Source: Planctomycetota bacterium (GTDB lineage Bacteria > Planctomycetota > Phycisphaerae > Phycisphaerales > UBA1924). Taken from it: a DNA stretch of 64,000 nucleotides. The position numbers and the translations under genes are program-made. Below, in pieces: positions 18,146-27,688 of this stretch. The first letter of the stretch is position 1. Each line of letters begins with the position of its first letter. The stretch covers positions 1 to 64,000 of the forward strand of contig JAFEBP010000007.1 in NCBI GenBank assembly GCA_018242605.1, written 5' to 3'. The notes under the pieces are model-generated. The model saw nothing but the letters and a program-made list of their open reading frames with translations. It had not been told where the DNA came from and ran no database searches.

Positions 18146-18285
18146 GGGCAACCTCGTGTATTGACGGCCACAGGGTAGCGTGCCCCCCCGTGGCGCGACA
18201 GGCCCAGCCGGACCCAGACCGGTCGAGCCCAACCTCGCGAAGGAGGTTGACCGGCGGACGTCCTATTCGGATGCAGTCGGAATTG

Positions 18286-19740
18286 CTATCGGGCCAGCAG
18301 GAAGACGTTGAACCCCATGCTGATCACCAACAGGGCGCCCATGGTGTACACAAGCCAGTTGAATAGACTCTGCGGCTGCACCTGACTCACGGGGATTTCC
18401 TGGGGTTTGATCGACGCCTCGGCGACCGCGATTTGGGCCAGGTCCACCCCGCCGAAATCCTTGTGGGCCAACGGCGGCGGCTGCTTGGCCCTCACGGCCT
18501 TCAAATCCACGATCACGTCCTTGCAGCTCCGGTACCGAGCTTTGACGTCCTTGGCCATCATCATCTCGATGACCTCGGACAAGCCCGCCGACAGCTTGGG
18601 ATTCACGTGGTCGGGCGCGACCAGTTCGGCCTTCAGATGCTTGTGCATCACCGCGCTGGGGTTTTTGCCGTCGAACGGAACGGCGCCCGTCACCATGTGG
18701 TAGAGCGTCGCGCCCAGCGAGTAGATATCCGCCGCGGGGGTGATGTTCATCTCGCCCCGGATCTGCTCGGGGGAGATGTAGTACGGCGTGCCGAAGGCCT
18801 TGCCTTGCTCGGCCTCCGCCGCTTCCTTGTCGGAGATGGCGCGGGCCAGACCCATGTCCGCCAGCTTCGCCACGCCCGACTTGGTGATCATGATGTTCTT
18901 GGGCTTCACGTCGCGGTGGATCAGCCCCCGCTCGTGAGCGTGCAGCAGCGCCTCGGCGACCTGGATCGTGATGTCGATCGCCTCGGCCTCGTTGTACCGC
19001 TTGTTCTTGATGATCTCGTCGTACACCGTCGAACCTTCCACGCACTCCATCACGAAGAAGTGGTAGTCGCCGGCCTTGCCGACGTCGTACGCCTGCACGA
19101 TGTTGGGGTGGTTCAACTGGGCCGCGGCACGCCCTTCAGCGTAGAACCGCTCGATGAACTGCGGGTTGTTCGTGAACTTGCGGGGCAGCACCTTGATCGC
19201 CACGACGCGATCCAGGCTGATCTGCTTGGCTTTGAACACGGTCGCCATCGCGCCCGCGCCGAGCTTTGAGAGAATCTTGTACCCCGGGATTTTCTGCCCA
19301 CTCTTTTCCGCCTGCGCCATCTCGCGCAGACGCGTCATCTGCCGTTTGGTGACGTAGTCGTTTTCCACGAGCAGATCGGCCAGCGACCGCTGGTTGTTGT
19401 CCTCGATCAGGCTCTTGGCGAGCGTGAGGCAGTGCTGCACTTCCTCGGGCGTCGCCAGCGCGTTGTCGATCACCATCCGACCCACGATGGTGTCGATGTT
19501 GCTGCCCTGCTTGGCCACTTCCTGGCGAACTTCCTCCGCGGAGGGGACCACCGGTCCGGTGGAGCCCAGCTTCGCTGTAATGCCGCTCGCGGTGTTGCCC
19601 GCGCGGCTCGAAGCATTGCCCGCACGCGAGGCTGACGGCGCCCGCGTCGGCGTCATGCCGGCGCCGGAATCCGCCAGCCGGGGCGTCTCCCCGGGATCGG
19701 TCGGGCCGGAGGAATCGGGTTTTCGTTGCGCAGGTGCCAT
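18286..19740 (-). CDS. Membrane-anchored Ser/Thr protein kinase
   Basis: 484 residues from the ATG at 19740. Residues 1-~65 are low complexity (Ser/Ala/Gly/Pro). Residues ~70-145 form a helical region containing LADLLVENDYVTKRQMTRLRE, reminiscent of N-terminal domains of GspE/PilB-type proteins. The Hanks-type kinase domain spans ~153-420: G-loop LGAGAMATVF, catalytic Lys in VAIKVLP, HRDVKPKNIM, DMGLA in place of DFG, and SPEQ. A transmembrane helix lies at the very C-terminus (WLVYTMGALLVISMGFNVFL). All catalytic residues are present, so it should be active. Having the anchor at the extreme C-terminus leaves no extracellular sensor domain. Substrates are unknown. Confidence 0.92.
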   Translation of the reverse strand: MAPAQRKPDSSGPTDPGETPRLADSGAGMTPTRAPSASRAGNASSRAGNTASGITAKLGSTGPVVPSAEEVRQEVAKQGSNIDTIVGRMVIDNALATPEEVQHCLTLAKSLIEDNNQRSLADLLVENDYVTKRQMTRLREMAQAEKSGQKIPGYKILSKLGAGAMATVFKAKQISLDRVVAIKVLPRKFTNNPQFIERFYAEGRAAAQLNHPNIVQAYDVGKAGDYHFFVMECVEGSTVYDEIIKNKRYNEAEAIDITIQVAEALLHAHERGLIHRDVKPKNIMITKSGVAKLADMGLARAISDKEAAEAEQGKAFGTPYYISPEQIRGEMNITPAADIYSLGATLYHMVTGAVPFDGKNPSAVMHKHLKAELVAPDHVNPKLSAGLSEVIEMMMAKDVKARYRSCKDVIVDLKAVRAKQPPPLAHKDFGGVDLAQIAVAEASIKPQEIPVSQVQPQSLFNWLVYTMGALLVISMGFNVFLLAR

Positions 19741-20315
19741 GCAGTGGGTCGTTCGGCCGTCCGTGATGATCGACACAATCTCGGTACTCCATTCTACCTG
19801 CCTCGTGCCGGTTCGCGCGAACGGGGACCTTCCTAACCGAATTACGGCCGCGGAACCGGCCCTGTTCCGAACAAGTGCGGCGTCCTCATCGAGGCTTGCG
19901 CTGCTTTTTGGATGTGATCGGGAGCCTGTTTCATGAACGGAACCGCTCATTCCGGGCATAGGGACGACACCGCGGCTTCGTTGCGGATGAGTGCTCATTT
20001 CGGTTCCTGCCTGACGCTATCAGAACCACTCGCCGAAATTGTTCGGTATTTATATGGAATCATGAGGTGCGGGACTACCGCAAGGCGATTGGGCTTTGGG
20101 ACCCGGTGGCCACGGTGTTCGAATCGTCTCAAAGGCCCTTCCGACGCTCCTCGTGCTTCCTGGTGCGTCCAAATCCGTGAACCGCCGCGACGGTTGCCCG
20201 GGCCGAGTCTACACTTGCCCCCTTTGGCCAAAGCGCCCTGCGTCCGGGCGTTGGTCGGCCGTCGCACTACCCACGTTGACACCCTTCCGCGCTCCCCGCG
20301 CTTGGAGATGGATTC
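19741..20315. other. Divergent intergenic region, kinase / trigger factor
   Basis: 575 bases between divergent genes. It includes a relatively AT-rich patch at about 20035-20065 (GTTCGGTATTTATATGGAATC) that could hold promoters, but no -35/-10 pair was firm enough to call. The TTCGAATC string at 20118 looks like a tRNA T-loop, but no cloverleaf fits around it. No small gene was recognised. Confidence 0.5.
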
Positions 20316-21698
20316 ATGGCAGATACCGCAACAATGGAGCAGGAATACAAGGTCTCAATCACCGACGCGGGCCCGAGCCGCAAGAAGCTGCACATTGAGA
20401 TCCCAGCCGAACGGGTCTCGGAGAAGCTCCGCGGATCGGTCGACATCATCATGGGCGAAGCGGCGCTGCCCGGCTTCCGCAAGGGCAAGGCCCCCCGCTG
20501 GCTCGTCGAGAAGCAGTTCGGCTCCGCCATGCGCAAGGAGGCCAAGAGCGAGCTCGTCTCCTCCGCCACCGGCAAGGCCATCGAAGACAACAAGCTCAAG
20601 GTTCTCAATACATACCGCACCGACAGCCTCGACAAGGCCGAACTCGTCGACGGCAAGCCTCTTGCGTTCGAGGTCGACGTTGAAGTCCTCCCGGAGTTTG
20701 ACCTTCCGGAGCTCAACGGCATCGCCATCCGCAAGCCGTTGATCGAGGTTTCCGACCAGCTCGTTCAGGAAGAAATCACCAAGGTCGCCGTCAACGAAGG
20801 CCAGCTCGAGTCTCGCGACTCGGCCGAGCCCGGCGACTACTGCACCGGCCACGCCGTGATGAAGGGCAAGGACGGCACCGAGTTCTACAACCTCAAGGGC
20901 GCGGTCATCCAGATCCCCACCGCCGACAAGAACGGTAAGGGCATGGTGCTGGGCATCGTCGTCGACGATTTCGCCAAGCAGGTCGGTTCGCCTAAGCCCG
21001 GCGAAACCGTCACTATCAAAGCCAAGGGCCCGGACCAGCACGAGGTTGAGGGCATCCGCGGCAACGACCTCACGGTCTCCTTCAAGATCGAGCGCATCGA
21101 CCGCATCATCCCCGCGACGATGGAGCAGCTCACCAGCCTCATGGGCTTCTCCGACGAGACCGGCGTCCGCCAGTTGGTACGCGACCGCCTTGAGCAGCGA
21201 GCCCAGCTCCAGCAGCAGCAGGCGATGCACTCCCAGCTCGCCCGCCACCTCATCAAGGCCACCAAGATGGAGCTGCCCGAGCTCGCCACCGCCCAGCAGG
21301 CGGCACGCACCTTCGAGCGCCGCCGCATGGAGCTCATGTACCGCGGCGTCGAGCCGGCGAAGATCGAGGAGCATGTCGCCGAGATGCGTTCGGCCAGCGC
21401 ACAGTCCGCCGCGTCCGAACTCAAGCTCTTCTTCATCCTGAACAAGGCCGCCGAAGTGCTCGACATCAAGGTGACCGAGGGCGAGATCAACCAGCGCATC
21501 GCGCTCATGGCCCAGCAGCGGGGCGTGCGTCCGGAGCGTCTGCGTCAGGAGCTCATCCAGACGAACCAGATCAACGGCGTGTTCCGTCAGATCGGCGAGC
21601 ACAAGACGCTCGACGCGATCCTCGCGAACGCGACCGTGACCGAGATGCCCGTCGAAGAGTTCAACAAGGTGATGAAGGACGAATCGACCGCCGCGTGA
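20316..21698 (+). CDS. tig: Trigger factor, ribosome-associated peptidyl-prolyl isomerase/chaperone
   Basis: 460-residue protein-folding factor at the ribosome exit tunnel. The N-terminal ribosome-binding domain carries the signature GFRKGKAPRWLVEK near residues 48-62. A degenerate FKBP-type domain lies in the middle (~150-240), and the helical C-terminal chaperone arms follow, including a Gln-rich stretch (LEQRAQLQQQQAMHSQL). Length is at the upper end of the normal range. The ATG at 20316 has GGAG just upstream. It converges on gspK with a 13-bp gap; unlike in many bacteria there is no clpP/clpX downstream. Confidence 0.93.
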   Translation: MADTATMEQEYKVSITDAGPSRKKLHIEIPAERVSEKLRGSVDIIMGEAALPGFRKGKAPRWLVEKQFGSAMRKEAKSELVSSATGKAIEDNKLKVLNTYRTDSLDKAELVDGKPLAFEVDVEVLPEFDLPELNGIAIRKPLIEVSDQLVQEEITKVAVNEGQLESRDSAEPGDYCTGHAVMKGKDGTEFYNLKGAVIQIPTADKNGKGMVLGIVVDDFAKQVGSPKPGETVTIKAKGPDQHEVEGIRGNDLTVSFKIERIDRIIPATMEQLTSLMGFSDETGVRQLVRDRLEQRAQLQQQQAMHSQLARHLIKATKMELPELATAQQAARTFERRRMELMYRGVEPAKIEEHVAEMRSASAQSAASELKLFFILNKAAEVLDIKVTEGEINQRIALMAQQRGVRPERLRQELIQTNQINGVFRQIGEHKTLDAILANATVTEMPVEEFNKVMKDESTAA

Positions 21699-21702
21699 CG
21701 AT

Positions 21703-21723
21703 CGCGGGCCGCTAGCGCCCGCG
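21703..21723. other. Hairpin between convergent tig and gspK
   Basis: 7-bp inverted repeat CGCGGGC (21703-21709) / GCCCGCG (21717-21723) overlapping the gspK stop codon. No U-run follows on either strand, so it is only a possible 3' end stabiliser. Confidence 0.4.
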
Positions 21724-23124
21724 AGGTCTCCAGCGTCCAGTTCGGATATCGCGCCCAGGGGCCGGGGGCCCTACCGCTTCGTCATGCGCGGACGGCGCCG
21801 GTTCGGGTTCCTCGATCATCGGTGGCGGTTCTTCCGGCGGGATTGTGTCATCCACTTCCGGGGTTGGTTCCATCGGAGGCTCCGGCGGACCCTCGATTGA
21901 CGTCGCCGCGGCCTCAGCCGCCGCGGCTTTCGCCTCGGCACGCCTCTTGCCCGCCGCGACCGCGACATCCGCAAAGGTGACGTCGCGCAGTTCGGCAACC
22001 CGCACGCGCCGCGAAGCCACGTCGATCACCGCTTCCAGCACGAGGCGCCCACCGGACTGACTCCCCTCCTTGGCGATCCTCGCTTCCACCCGCACCCGCC
22101 ATTGCAGCGATCTCACCGCGATGAAATCCACGAGCGACTTGAACTGATCCGCGCTGACGATCCCGTTCTCCAGCGGCCAGGTCAGGCGCCGCTTGGTCGC
22201 CGCGTCCAACGAGCCTCTCGCCGACTCGATCCGGCCGGCCAGGTCCTCGTTCAGCCCTGGCAGACAGGCTAATACCGCCGCCGATGCTCGGTTGATATCC
22301 ACCAGGCCCGCAACGAACGGATCGTCGGTCCACGCGACGGAATCCAACGCGGCCGACCATTCCTTGACCGGCACGCCCGCTGCCACCAACGCCTCCACCA
22401 GCCGCGAGGGACCTCCCGGCCCCGCGCCGCTCGCGGCGGCCTCGATCGCCGCCGCGGCCGCCGCGAACTTCTTTTGCAACGCCGCTCTCGCGCCATCGTC
22501 CAGTTTCGCGGGCACCCGCAACCGACGAAGACCCACCGCCAACCCTCCGTCCGCTCCGACCGCTACCGCGGGGTCGAAGTTGTGGACTCCGAGCAATCGT
22601 CCCACATCCGTTGCGGCCGACGCATCCGTGGATTCAGGAGTCGGTACGGCCGACGCTTCTGCTCCGACGGATTCGATGACCTCGCCCATGCTCTCAAAGC
22701 CGTCACCACGCGCCGCCAAGAGCGAGTTCGCCCCCGCCTCGCCCAACGCCGCCAGTTTCGCGAGCACCGCGGCGTCCGCCCGATTCACCGGAATCTTGCC
22801 CGCCTCGGGCTCCGCGCGGTGGCCCTGCGTCAGTTCCAGCAGTTTGATCTCCCCTCGCTCACCCCCGTCCTCAAAGACAGTCCATGATTCCGGAAGGTCG
22901 GGATCGCCACCGCCAAGCAGCACGTCTCGCTGCGAAGCCAGCCCCGCCGCCACCGAACGCACGCCCGACCACGCCAGCGCCCGCAGGCGGTCTCGATCAA
23001 GCCCGCCCCGCGTCTCGGCGCGGTGCGCGTCAGCCACCGCGATCATGGTGGTCCCGATCAGCGCCGCCAGCACAATGACTACGAGCACCGACAACAGCAC
23101 CGTCGCTCTGCGGCGGGCGATCAT
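21712..23124 (-). CDS. gspK: Type II secretion minor pseudopilin GspK-like
   Basis: 470 residues. The N-terminus (MIARRRATVLLSVLVVIVLAALIG) is the GspK form of a prepilin leader, in which the hydrophobic helix follows a short basic stretch. Two helix-hairpin-helix-like segments typical of GspK are visible: IPVNRADAAVLAKLAALGE and DINRASAAVLACLPGLNE. GspK caps the pseudopilus tip with GspI and GspJ. The C-terminal ~75 residues are Pro/Glu-rich and probably disordered, an extension not seen in classical GspK. The start overlaps gspJ by 4 nt (ATGA). Confidence 0.85.
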   Translation of the reverse strand: MIARRRATVLLSVLVVIVLAALIGTTMIAVADAHRAETRGGLDRDRLRALAWSGVRSVAAGLASQRDVLLGGGDPDLPESWTVFEDGGERGEIKLLELTQGHRAEPEAGKIPVNRADAAVLAKLAALGEAGANSLLAARGDGFESMGEVIESVGAEASAVPTPESTDASAATDVGRLLGVHNFDPAVAVGADGGLAVGLRRLRVPAKLDDGARAALQKKFAAAAAAIEAAASGAGPGGPSRLVEALVAAGVPVKEWSAALDSVAWTDDPFVAGLVDINRASAAVLACLPGLNEDLAGRIESARGSLDAATKRRLTWPLENGIVSADQFKSLVDFIAVRSLQWRVRVEARIAKEGSQSGGRLVLEAVIDVASRRVRVAELRDVTFADVAVAAGKRRAEAKAAAAEAAATSIEGPPEPPMEPTPEVDDTIPPEEPPPMIEEPEPAPSAHDEAVGPPAPGRDIRTGRWRPRGR

Positions 23125-23708
23125 GAGTCACCTCCCCCGCCGCTCGCCGCGCCGTCGACACCACCGTCGGGCACCGCGAACACCCGCCAGCAGTCCGGCG
23201 TCCGCAGCGACTCTCCCGCTTCTTGCTCCTCGCCGCCAATCCACAGCGACACTTCGATCGCCGCGGGCATCCCGCCCCGCTGGGCCGCGTCGAACTCTTC
23301 CGTCCACGCCCGACCATCCCAATAGCGGATGACCATCGCTGTAACGTTCGACGCAATCTCCTCGCTTGCGTCGCCGCGGCTGGCCATCACCCGCTTGGCG
23401 GACGCCTCGTACCGAAGTTCAAGCATCTGTCCCCGCGCTTCGGCCATGCGCATCAGGTGCGTGGGGATACGCACCCTCCCCGAATCTCCGGAAAACGTCG
23501 CGCCCGAAGACTCCGCCGATGATGCGAGCACCGCCCCCCCCACGAGCGACACGAGCCGCGACCACTCCCGCCCCCGCTCTGTTGCCTCCGCCAGCCGATC
23601 CCGCGAGCCCATCATCCCCCACACGAACGAGCCCATCGTCGCCGTCAGCGCCAGCAACAGCACAATCGCCAGCAGGGCCTCCACAAGCGTGAATCCGCGG
23701 CGATTCAT
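23121..23708 (-). CDS. gspJ: Type II secretion minor pseudopilin GspJ-like
   Basis: 195 residues. The prepilin peptidase motif RRGFTLVEALLAIVLLLALTA stands at the very start, so cleavage is expected after Gly5 with methylation of Phe. The C-terminal domain contains VTAMVIRYWDGRAWTEEFDA, which matches the usual GspJ pattern in which a strand ends in Y/W-W-D-G. Assignment as J rather than H or I rests on this and on gene order. Overlaps both neighbours by ATGA, so the K-J-I-H set is translated as a unit. Confidence 0.82.
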   Translation of the reverse strand: MNRRGFTLVEALLAIVLLLALTATMGSFVWGMMGSRDRLAEATERGREWSRLVSLVGGAVLASSAESSGATFSGDSGRVRIPTHLMRMAEARGQMLELRYEASAKRVMASRGDASEEIASNVTAMVIRYWDGRAWTEEFDAAQRGGMPAAIEVSLWIGGEEQEAGESLRTPDCWRVFAVPDGGVDGAASGGGGDS

Positions 23709-24208
23709 CGGCCCGCCTCCATTCCCATGTCCACCGCGAGCGGGTCGTCGTCGCCGATATCGTCCGCCGGAGGCGAGCCGAGCCGCACCACCTGGTGCAG
23801 CACGAAGATCGCCGGTTTGGTTTCCGAGTCACCCCGGTACACGCTCACCGTTACGCACACTAGCCCATCTCGTTCGGTGGGCTGGGTATCCACCCGCAAC
23901 TCCCAACCTGACCAACGGTCCAAACCGCCGGTCCACCGACCTGTCGGATCGATCCACTTTGTGGGGTCGCCGCCGGCTGTCTCGGGTGTCAGAGCTCCCG
24001 CTTCGATCTCAGCCAGCGCCGACGCCGCGAGATCAGCCGCCTGCTGCGCCTCTCGCATCGCTCTGGCCGTCTCGCTCGCTGCATCGGTCATCGCCAGCAC
24101 TGACAGCCCCGCGCCGACAAACAACACGATCGCGAGCACGCACTCCAGCAGCATCGCGCCGAGCCTGCCCCGTGGCCGACCGCCGTGCATGGCGACGCAT
24201 GCCCTCAC
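23705..24208 (-). CDS. gspI: Type II secretion minor pseudopilin GspI-like
   Basis: 167 residues. The leader is long and basic (MRACVAMHGGRPRGRLG) before the prepilin helix AMLLECVLAIVLFVGAGLSVL; the conserved Glu at mature position 5 is kept (LLE), while Phe+1 is replaced. The segment ALAEIEAGAL follows the helix. A WELRVDTQP strand and VSVYRGD follow, consistent with GspI. The order H-I-J-K and the ATGA overlaps with both neighbours support the call; the sequence alone is weak. Confidence 0.7.
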   Translation of the reverse strand: MRACVAMHGGRPRGRLGAMLLECVLAIVLFVGAGLSVLAMTDAASETARAMREAQQAADLAASALAEIEAGALTPETAGGDPTKWIDPTGRWTGGLDRWSGWELRVDTQPTERDGLVCVTVSVYRGDSETKPAIFVLHQVVRLGSPPADDIGDDDPLAVDMGMEAGR

Positions 24209-24894
24209 GGTTCACCTCCGGAGGACCCGGTTTCCGCAGGCGCTTCTTCGGGGGCTCCCACAACAGGGGCTCGCTTCGCAGGAGCCTGCGGGCCAACATC
24301 GGGGGATTGCCACGCCGCGATGACGCATCTGGCCGTCAGGGTTCGCACGCTCACCGCCGCAACGCGGCCGTCCGGCGCGACGAGCGTGATCCCCGCTTCG
24401 CCCGTCGCTTCGCCGTTGGGCCAGAGCACGCATATTCCAATCTCCGCTACGTCGGCTTCCGCCCGCGGCGCCGCGAACGAGTAGCCTTTGGGCAACACCG
24501 CCACGCGTCGTTCTTTGCGCGTCAAATTCGGATCAGTCGTCGCCCCGTTCGCATCAGCCGACTGCGCCGCTGCCGCTCCCTCCGCTGCCTCATGCAATGG
24601 CAACACCTGTGTGTACACGCTCCAGGTGCCCGCGGCGTCCGGCCGTGCCACCACCCGCAACGCCTCGCCGCGGCGTTCAGCGTCCACCCCGCCCTCATGC
24701 ACCGACGCCACAACTAGATCTGCAACTTCCCGCGGCGTGACCGACGCCACCATCGCGTCAAACGACGGCACCATGAGCGCGGCCAACGCCGCGATCAACA
24801 CCAGCGCCAGCATCATCTCGATCAGCGTGAACCCGGCGTTCACCCGCGTCGCCGGCGATCGGACCGCCCTGCCACTGGTGCCGCGGCCACGCAT
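24205..24894 (-). CDS. gspH: Type II secretion pseudopilin GspH-like
   Basis: 229 residues from the ATG at 24894. A basic leader (MRGRGTSGRAVRSPATRVNA) precedes the prepilin site GFTLIEMMLALVLIAALAALM. The next part (REVADLVVASVHEGGVDAERRGEALRVV) is the GspH/FimT pattern, where a long helix is followed by a strand used in most family members. A Pro/Ala-rich tail ends the protein. The upstream in-frame sequence as far as 25209 overlaps gspG and is not coding. Seven nt separate it from the gspG stop. Confidence 0.8.
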   Translation of the reverse strand: MRGRGTSGRAVRSPATRVNAGFTLIEMMLALVLIAALAALMVPSFDAMVASVTPREVADLVVASVHEGGVDAERRGEALRVVARPDAAGTWSVYTQVLPLHEAAEGAAAAQSADANGATTDPNLTRKERRVAVLPKGYSFAAPRAEADVAEIGICVLWPNGEATGEAGITLVAPDGRVAAVSVRTLTARCVIAAWQSPDVGPQAPAKRAPVVGAPEEAPAETGSSGGEP

Positions 24895-24901
24895 CGCGCC
24901 C

Positions 24902-25423
24902 TCATTTCCCGGTAGTCGAAGGTGCGGGGCTCTTCGTCGCGCCGCCGCCGGCCGCTTCGGCCTCCGCGTCCCAAGAAACGATGTCGTCCGCGGTGCCTTC
25001 CTGCTTGTCACGGCCGTATGACCACAGGTCGTAGGTGTCCTCGTCGCCGTGCTCGCTCTTCTGGCGGTAGCCCCAGACGTTGCCGAACCGGTCCTTCTCC
25101 ATGGGCTTCTCGAGGAGTTTGCGCCATTTCTTGGCCTCCTCCTCGTCCTGCATCTTTTCCTTGTTCCAGAGAACTTCCAGGCCCTCATCGTCCGTGGGGT
25201 AGCGGCCATGATCGAACCGGAACTGCTTGAGCGCCTGGCCCAGCGTGTTCATGTCGATTTTGGCGAGCTTGGATTCGGCGTCTTCCTTGGTGCCCAGCAG
25301 GTTGTACGCAACCAGGCCGCCCAGGGCGAGCACGATGAGAATCACGATCATCACTTCGATCAGGGTGAAACCCCGAGCGATCGAGAGGCGAGAACGAAAC
25401 CGCACGGGCTGCTGCTGCCGCAT
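24902..25423 (-). CDS. gspG: Type II secretion major pseudopilin GspG
   Basis: 173 residues. After a basic leader, the prepilin motif ARGFTLIEVMIVILIVLALGG gives cleavage after Gly. The mature protein has the GspG core: QALKQFRFDHGRYPTDDEGLEVLW, KPMEKDRFGNVWGYR and DLWSYGRDKQEGTADDIVSW, where the last segment is the calcium-binding loop. An insert EKMQDEEEAKKWRKLLE replaces the usual short loop. Three in-frame starts are close together; ATG at 25423 has GGAGG seven nt upstream and is preferred to 25429. GspG forms the pseudopilus shaft. The gene leads the G-H-I-J-K set. Confidence 0.93.
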   Translation of the reverse strand: MRQQQPVRFRSRLSIARGFTLIEVMIVILIVLALGGLVAYNLLGTKEDAESKLAKIDMNTLGQALKQFRFDHGRYPTDDEGLEVLWNKEKMQDEEEAKKWRKLLEKPMEKDRFGNVWGYRQKSEHGDEDTYDLWSYGRDKQEGTADDIVSWDAEAEAAGGGATKSPAPSTTGK

Positions 25424-25616
25424 CACCATTCCTCCGTCAGAAGACAATCTGCACGAACGCCGCGGCGATACGCCCCAGGATGCCGCGGCCCTCGTTCACC
25501 AGGCAAAGCCGCTCCCGTCAACGCAAAAGAGAGCAACCGCCGAACTGGACTGATACCTGAAAAAACGGATACTTGATAAATATAGCCACGCCGCGGCCCC
25601 GCGCCCACCCCCGGCG

Positions 25617-26810
25617 TCACACCGCTCCGCTCAGTTTGCTCATCGGCAGCAGAAGGGCCGCCGCGACGACGCCCACGACACTCGCCAATCCCACCAGCAG
25701 CAGCGGTTCGATCAGCCGCACCGCCACCCCCAGAAGCCTGTCCAGCCGCGCCTCGATCGTCTCGGCGACCTTCAGCAGCACGTCGTCCAGATTGTTCGCG
25801 GATTCACCGACGGCGATCATCTCCGACACGTCGTCGTCCAGCAGCCCGCTCTGGGCCAGCGGCGTTGCCAGGGCCTGCCCGCTCCGCACCGCCTCGATCG
25901 CGCTGTCCACCGCGGCACGCATCGGGCCACTCCCGGTGCCGTCTCGAGAGATCTGCAGCGCCGCCAGCATCGGAACCCCGTTGCCCAGCATCGCGCCCAT
26001 GAGCTGGCATAGCCGCACGGTCGCGATGTTCCGCAGAATCGGCCCGATGACCGGCGCCTTGAGCCACACGCGGTCCAGCCATTCGCGCACCTTCGGCAGA
26101 CGCACCACCCTCCACACGCCCGCCCCCAAGATCGCCAGAACGATCGCCGTCGCGGGCCCGTACCGCGTGATCGCGCCGCTCACCGCGAACACCATCTTGG
26201 TCACCCACGGCAACCCGTCCCCGAGCTTCTCGAACATCGGCTGGAACTTGGGCACAAACACGCCGAAGATGACCCCGCCGATGATCAGGCCCAACCCCAC
26301 CAGCACCGCCGGATACACCAGGTTGCCGATGATCTTGGCCCGCATCTCCGCCTGCTTGACGACCATCCGCCCGAGCTTCACCAGCACGTCCTCGAGAAAG
26401 CCGCCTTTCTCTCCGGCTCGCACCATGGCGATGTGCACCGGCGCGAAGACCCGTGGCTCTTCCGCCATCGCGGCGGCCAGATCCGACCCCTTCTCCACCG
26501 CCGCCGCGAGCCCGCGATACACGCCTGACAGCCGCGCGGAACTCTTGCGGGCTCCTAGCAGCTTCAGCGAACGCAGCAGCGGGACACCGGCGCGCAGCAG
26601 GTCGCCCAACTGCTCGTACGACTCGCCCAAGGACCTGGCGCTGACGCTGCGGACGCTGCCTGCCGTCTCGGCTTCCTTCTCCCGGATCGCCACCGGGGTG
26701 AGTTGCTTGGATTCGAGCTCGGCGAGTACAGCCTGCTCGTTCGCCGCGGCCAGCGAGCCACGCACGCGTTGCCCCGTGCCGCTCAGCGCTGTGTATTGGA
26801 ACGTGGGCAT
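25617..26810 (-). CDS. gspF: Type II secretion inner-membrane platform protein GspF
   Basis: 397 residues. Typical GspF layout: N-terminal MPTFQYTALSGTGQRVRGSL, then two T2SSF domains each with a conserved motif (GDLLRAGVPLLRSL near residue 70 and GAMLGNGVPMLAALQ near 275). Three transmembrane helices are visible, around 170-195, 215-240 and 370-393. GspF links the assembly ATPase GspE to the pseudopilus. It is upstream of gspG on the same strand with a 193-bp gap, so gspG may also have its own promoter. No gspE, gspD, gspC or gspL/M gene is in the window. Confidence 0.92.
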   Translation of the reverse strand: MPTFQYTALSGTGQRVRGSLAAANEQAVLAELESKQLTPVAIREKEAETAGSVRSVSARSLGESYEQLGDLLRAGVPLLRSLKLLGARKSSARLSGVYRGLAAAVEKGSDLAAAMAEEPRVFAPVHIAMVRAGEKGGFLEDVLVKLGRMVVKQAEMRAKIIGNLVYPAVLVGLGLIIGGVIFGVFVPKFQPMFEKLGDGLPWVTKMVFAVSGAITRYGPATAIVLAILGAGVWRVVRLPKVREWLDRVWLKAPVIGPILRNIATVRLCQLMGAMLGNGVPMLAALQISRDGTGSGPMRAAVDSAIEAVRSGQALATPLAQSGLLDDDVSEMIAVGESANNLDDVLLKVAETIEARLDRLLGVAVRLIEPLLLVGLASVVGVVAAALLLPMSKLSGAV

Positions 26811-26828
26811 AGGCCGCGGCGCGGTGCC

Positions 26829-27527
26829 TTACTTGGTCTTGAGCAGTTCGCTGATCCGCTTCTCCAGTTCGACGTCGTCGGGCTTGACGCGCGAGTCGAA
26901 CCTCGCCACGACATTGCCCTGCCGATCGACCAGGAACTTGGTGAAGTTCCACCCGGGCTCGCCGCCGATGGGCGCGGGCTGCTTGGCCAGCTTTACGAAC
27001 AGCGGGTTCGCATCCTTGCCCTTAACAGCGGTCTTGGCGAACAAAGGGAACGTCACGCCGAACCGCTTCTGGCAGTCCGCGACGATTTCCTTGTTGTTGA
27101 GCGGCTCCTGCGAACCAAAGTCGTTGGACGGGAACCCCAGCACCTCGAAGCCCTCGCTCTTGTGCTTCTGGTACAGCCCTTCGAGGCCCGCGTACTGCGG
27201 CGTATAGCCGCACTTGCTGGCCGTGTTCACGATCAGAAGCACCTTACCCTTGTAGTCCGCGAGGTTCTTCTTCGCCCCGTCGATGTCCTCCATCGTGAAT
27301 GCCAGCACGTTGGAGTCCACCTTTTCGGCGGCCTTGGGGGCTTCCTTCGCGGGCTCAGCGGGCTTCGTCGGCTCGGCGGCCTTGGGCGCCTCGGCGGCGG
27401 GCTTCGCGGGAGTCTTCTCGGGCTGGGGCTTCTCGGCCTTCTTCTCCGGCTGTGCTGCGAGCGCGGACCCGCTCAGAGCCCAAAGAGCCAACGCCGCGGC
27501 GGTACGAACAAGGGTGAGGTGCTTCAT
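26829..27527 (-). CDS. Exported glutathione peroxidase-like thiol peroxidase
   Basis: 232 residues. A signal peptide (MKHLTLVRTAAALALWALSG, cleavage after LAA) is followed by a ~45-residue Lys/Pro/Glu/Ala-rich linker. The GPx domain begins near residue 70. Catalytic residues are present: peroxidatic Cys in NTASKCGYTPQY, Gln in GSQEPLNNKE, and Trp-Asn in GWNFTKFLVD. The enzyme reduces peroxides, usually with thioredoxin in bacteria. Export and the repetitive linker suggest it works in the periplasm, where the reductant is unclear. The ATG at 27527 has GGAGCGG upstream. It lies 18 bp from gspF on the same strand. Confidence 0.93.
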   Translation of the reverse strand: MKHLTLVRTAAALALWALSGSALAAQPEKKAEKPQPEKTPAKPAAEAPKAAEPTKPAEPAKEAPKAAEKVDSNVLAFTMEDIDGAKKNLADYKGKVLLIVNTASKCGYTPQYAGLEGLYQKHKSEGFEVLGFPSNDFGSQEPLNNKEIVADCQKRFGVTFPLFAKTAVKGKDANPLFVKLAKQPAPIGGEPGWNFTKFLVDRQGNVVARFDSRVKPDDVELEKRISELLKTK

Positions 27528-27688
27528 AATCCGCTCCGTTACCGCGAAGGCAACCGAGAAGTCTGGAGATAAGCGTACGCACGAATCGTCAAAGTGGTGC
27601 CTCATGCTTCCGAACGCCCGAACGCTCCGCATAACATCGCCCGCAAGGATGGCCACGCCTCCGCGCCGCTACAGGACTGCAACTCCAG

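Noticed and set aside
20085..20160. tRNA gene (TTCGAATC resembles a T-loop)
   Set aside because: No acceptor, D or anticodon stems can be folded around it on either strand.
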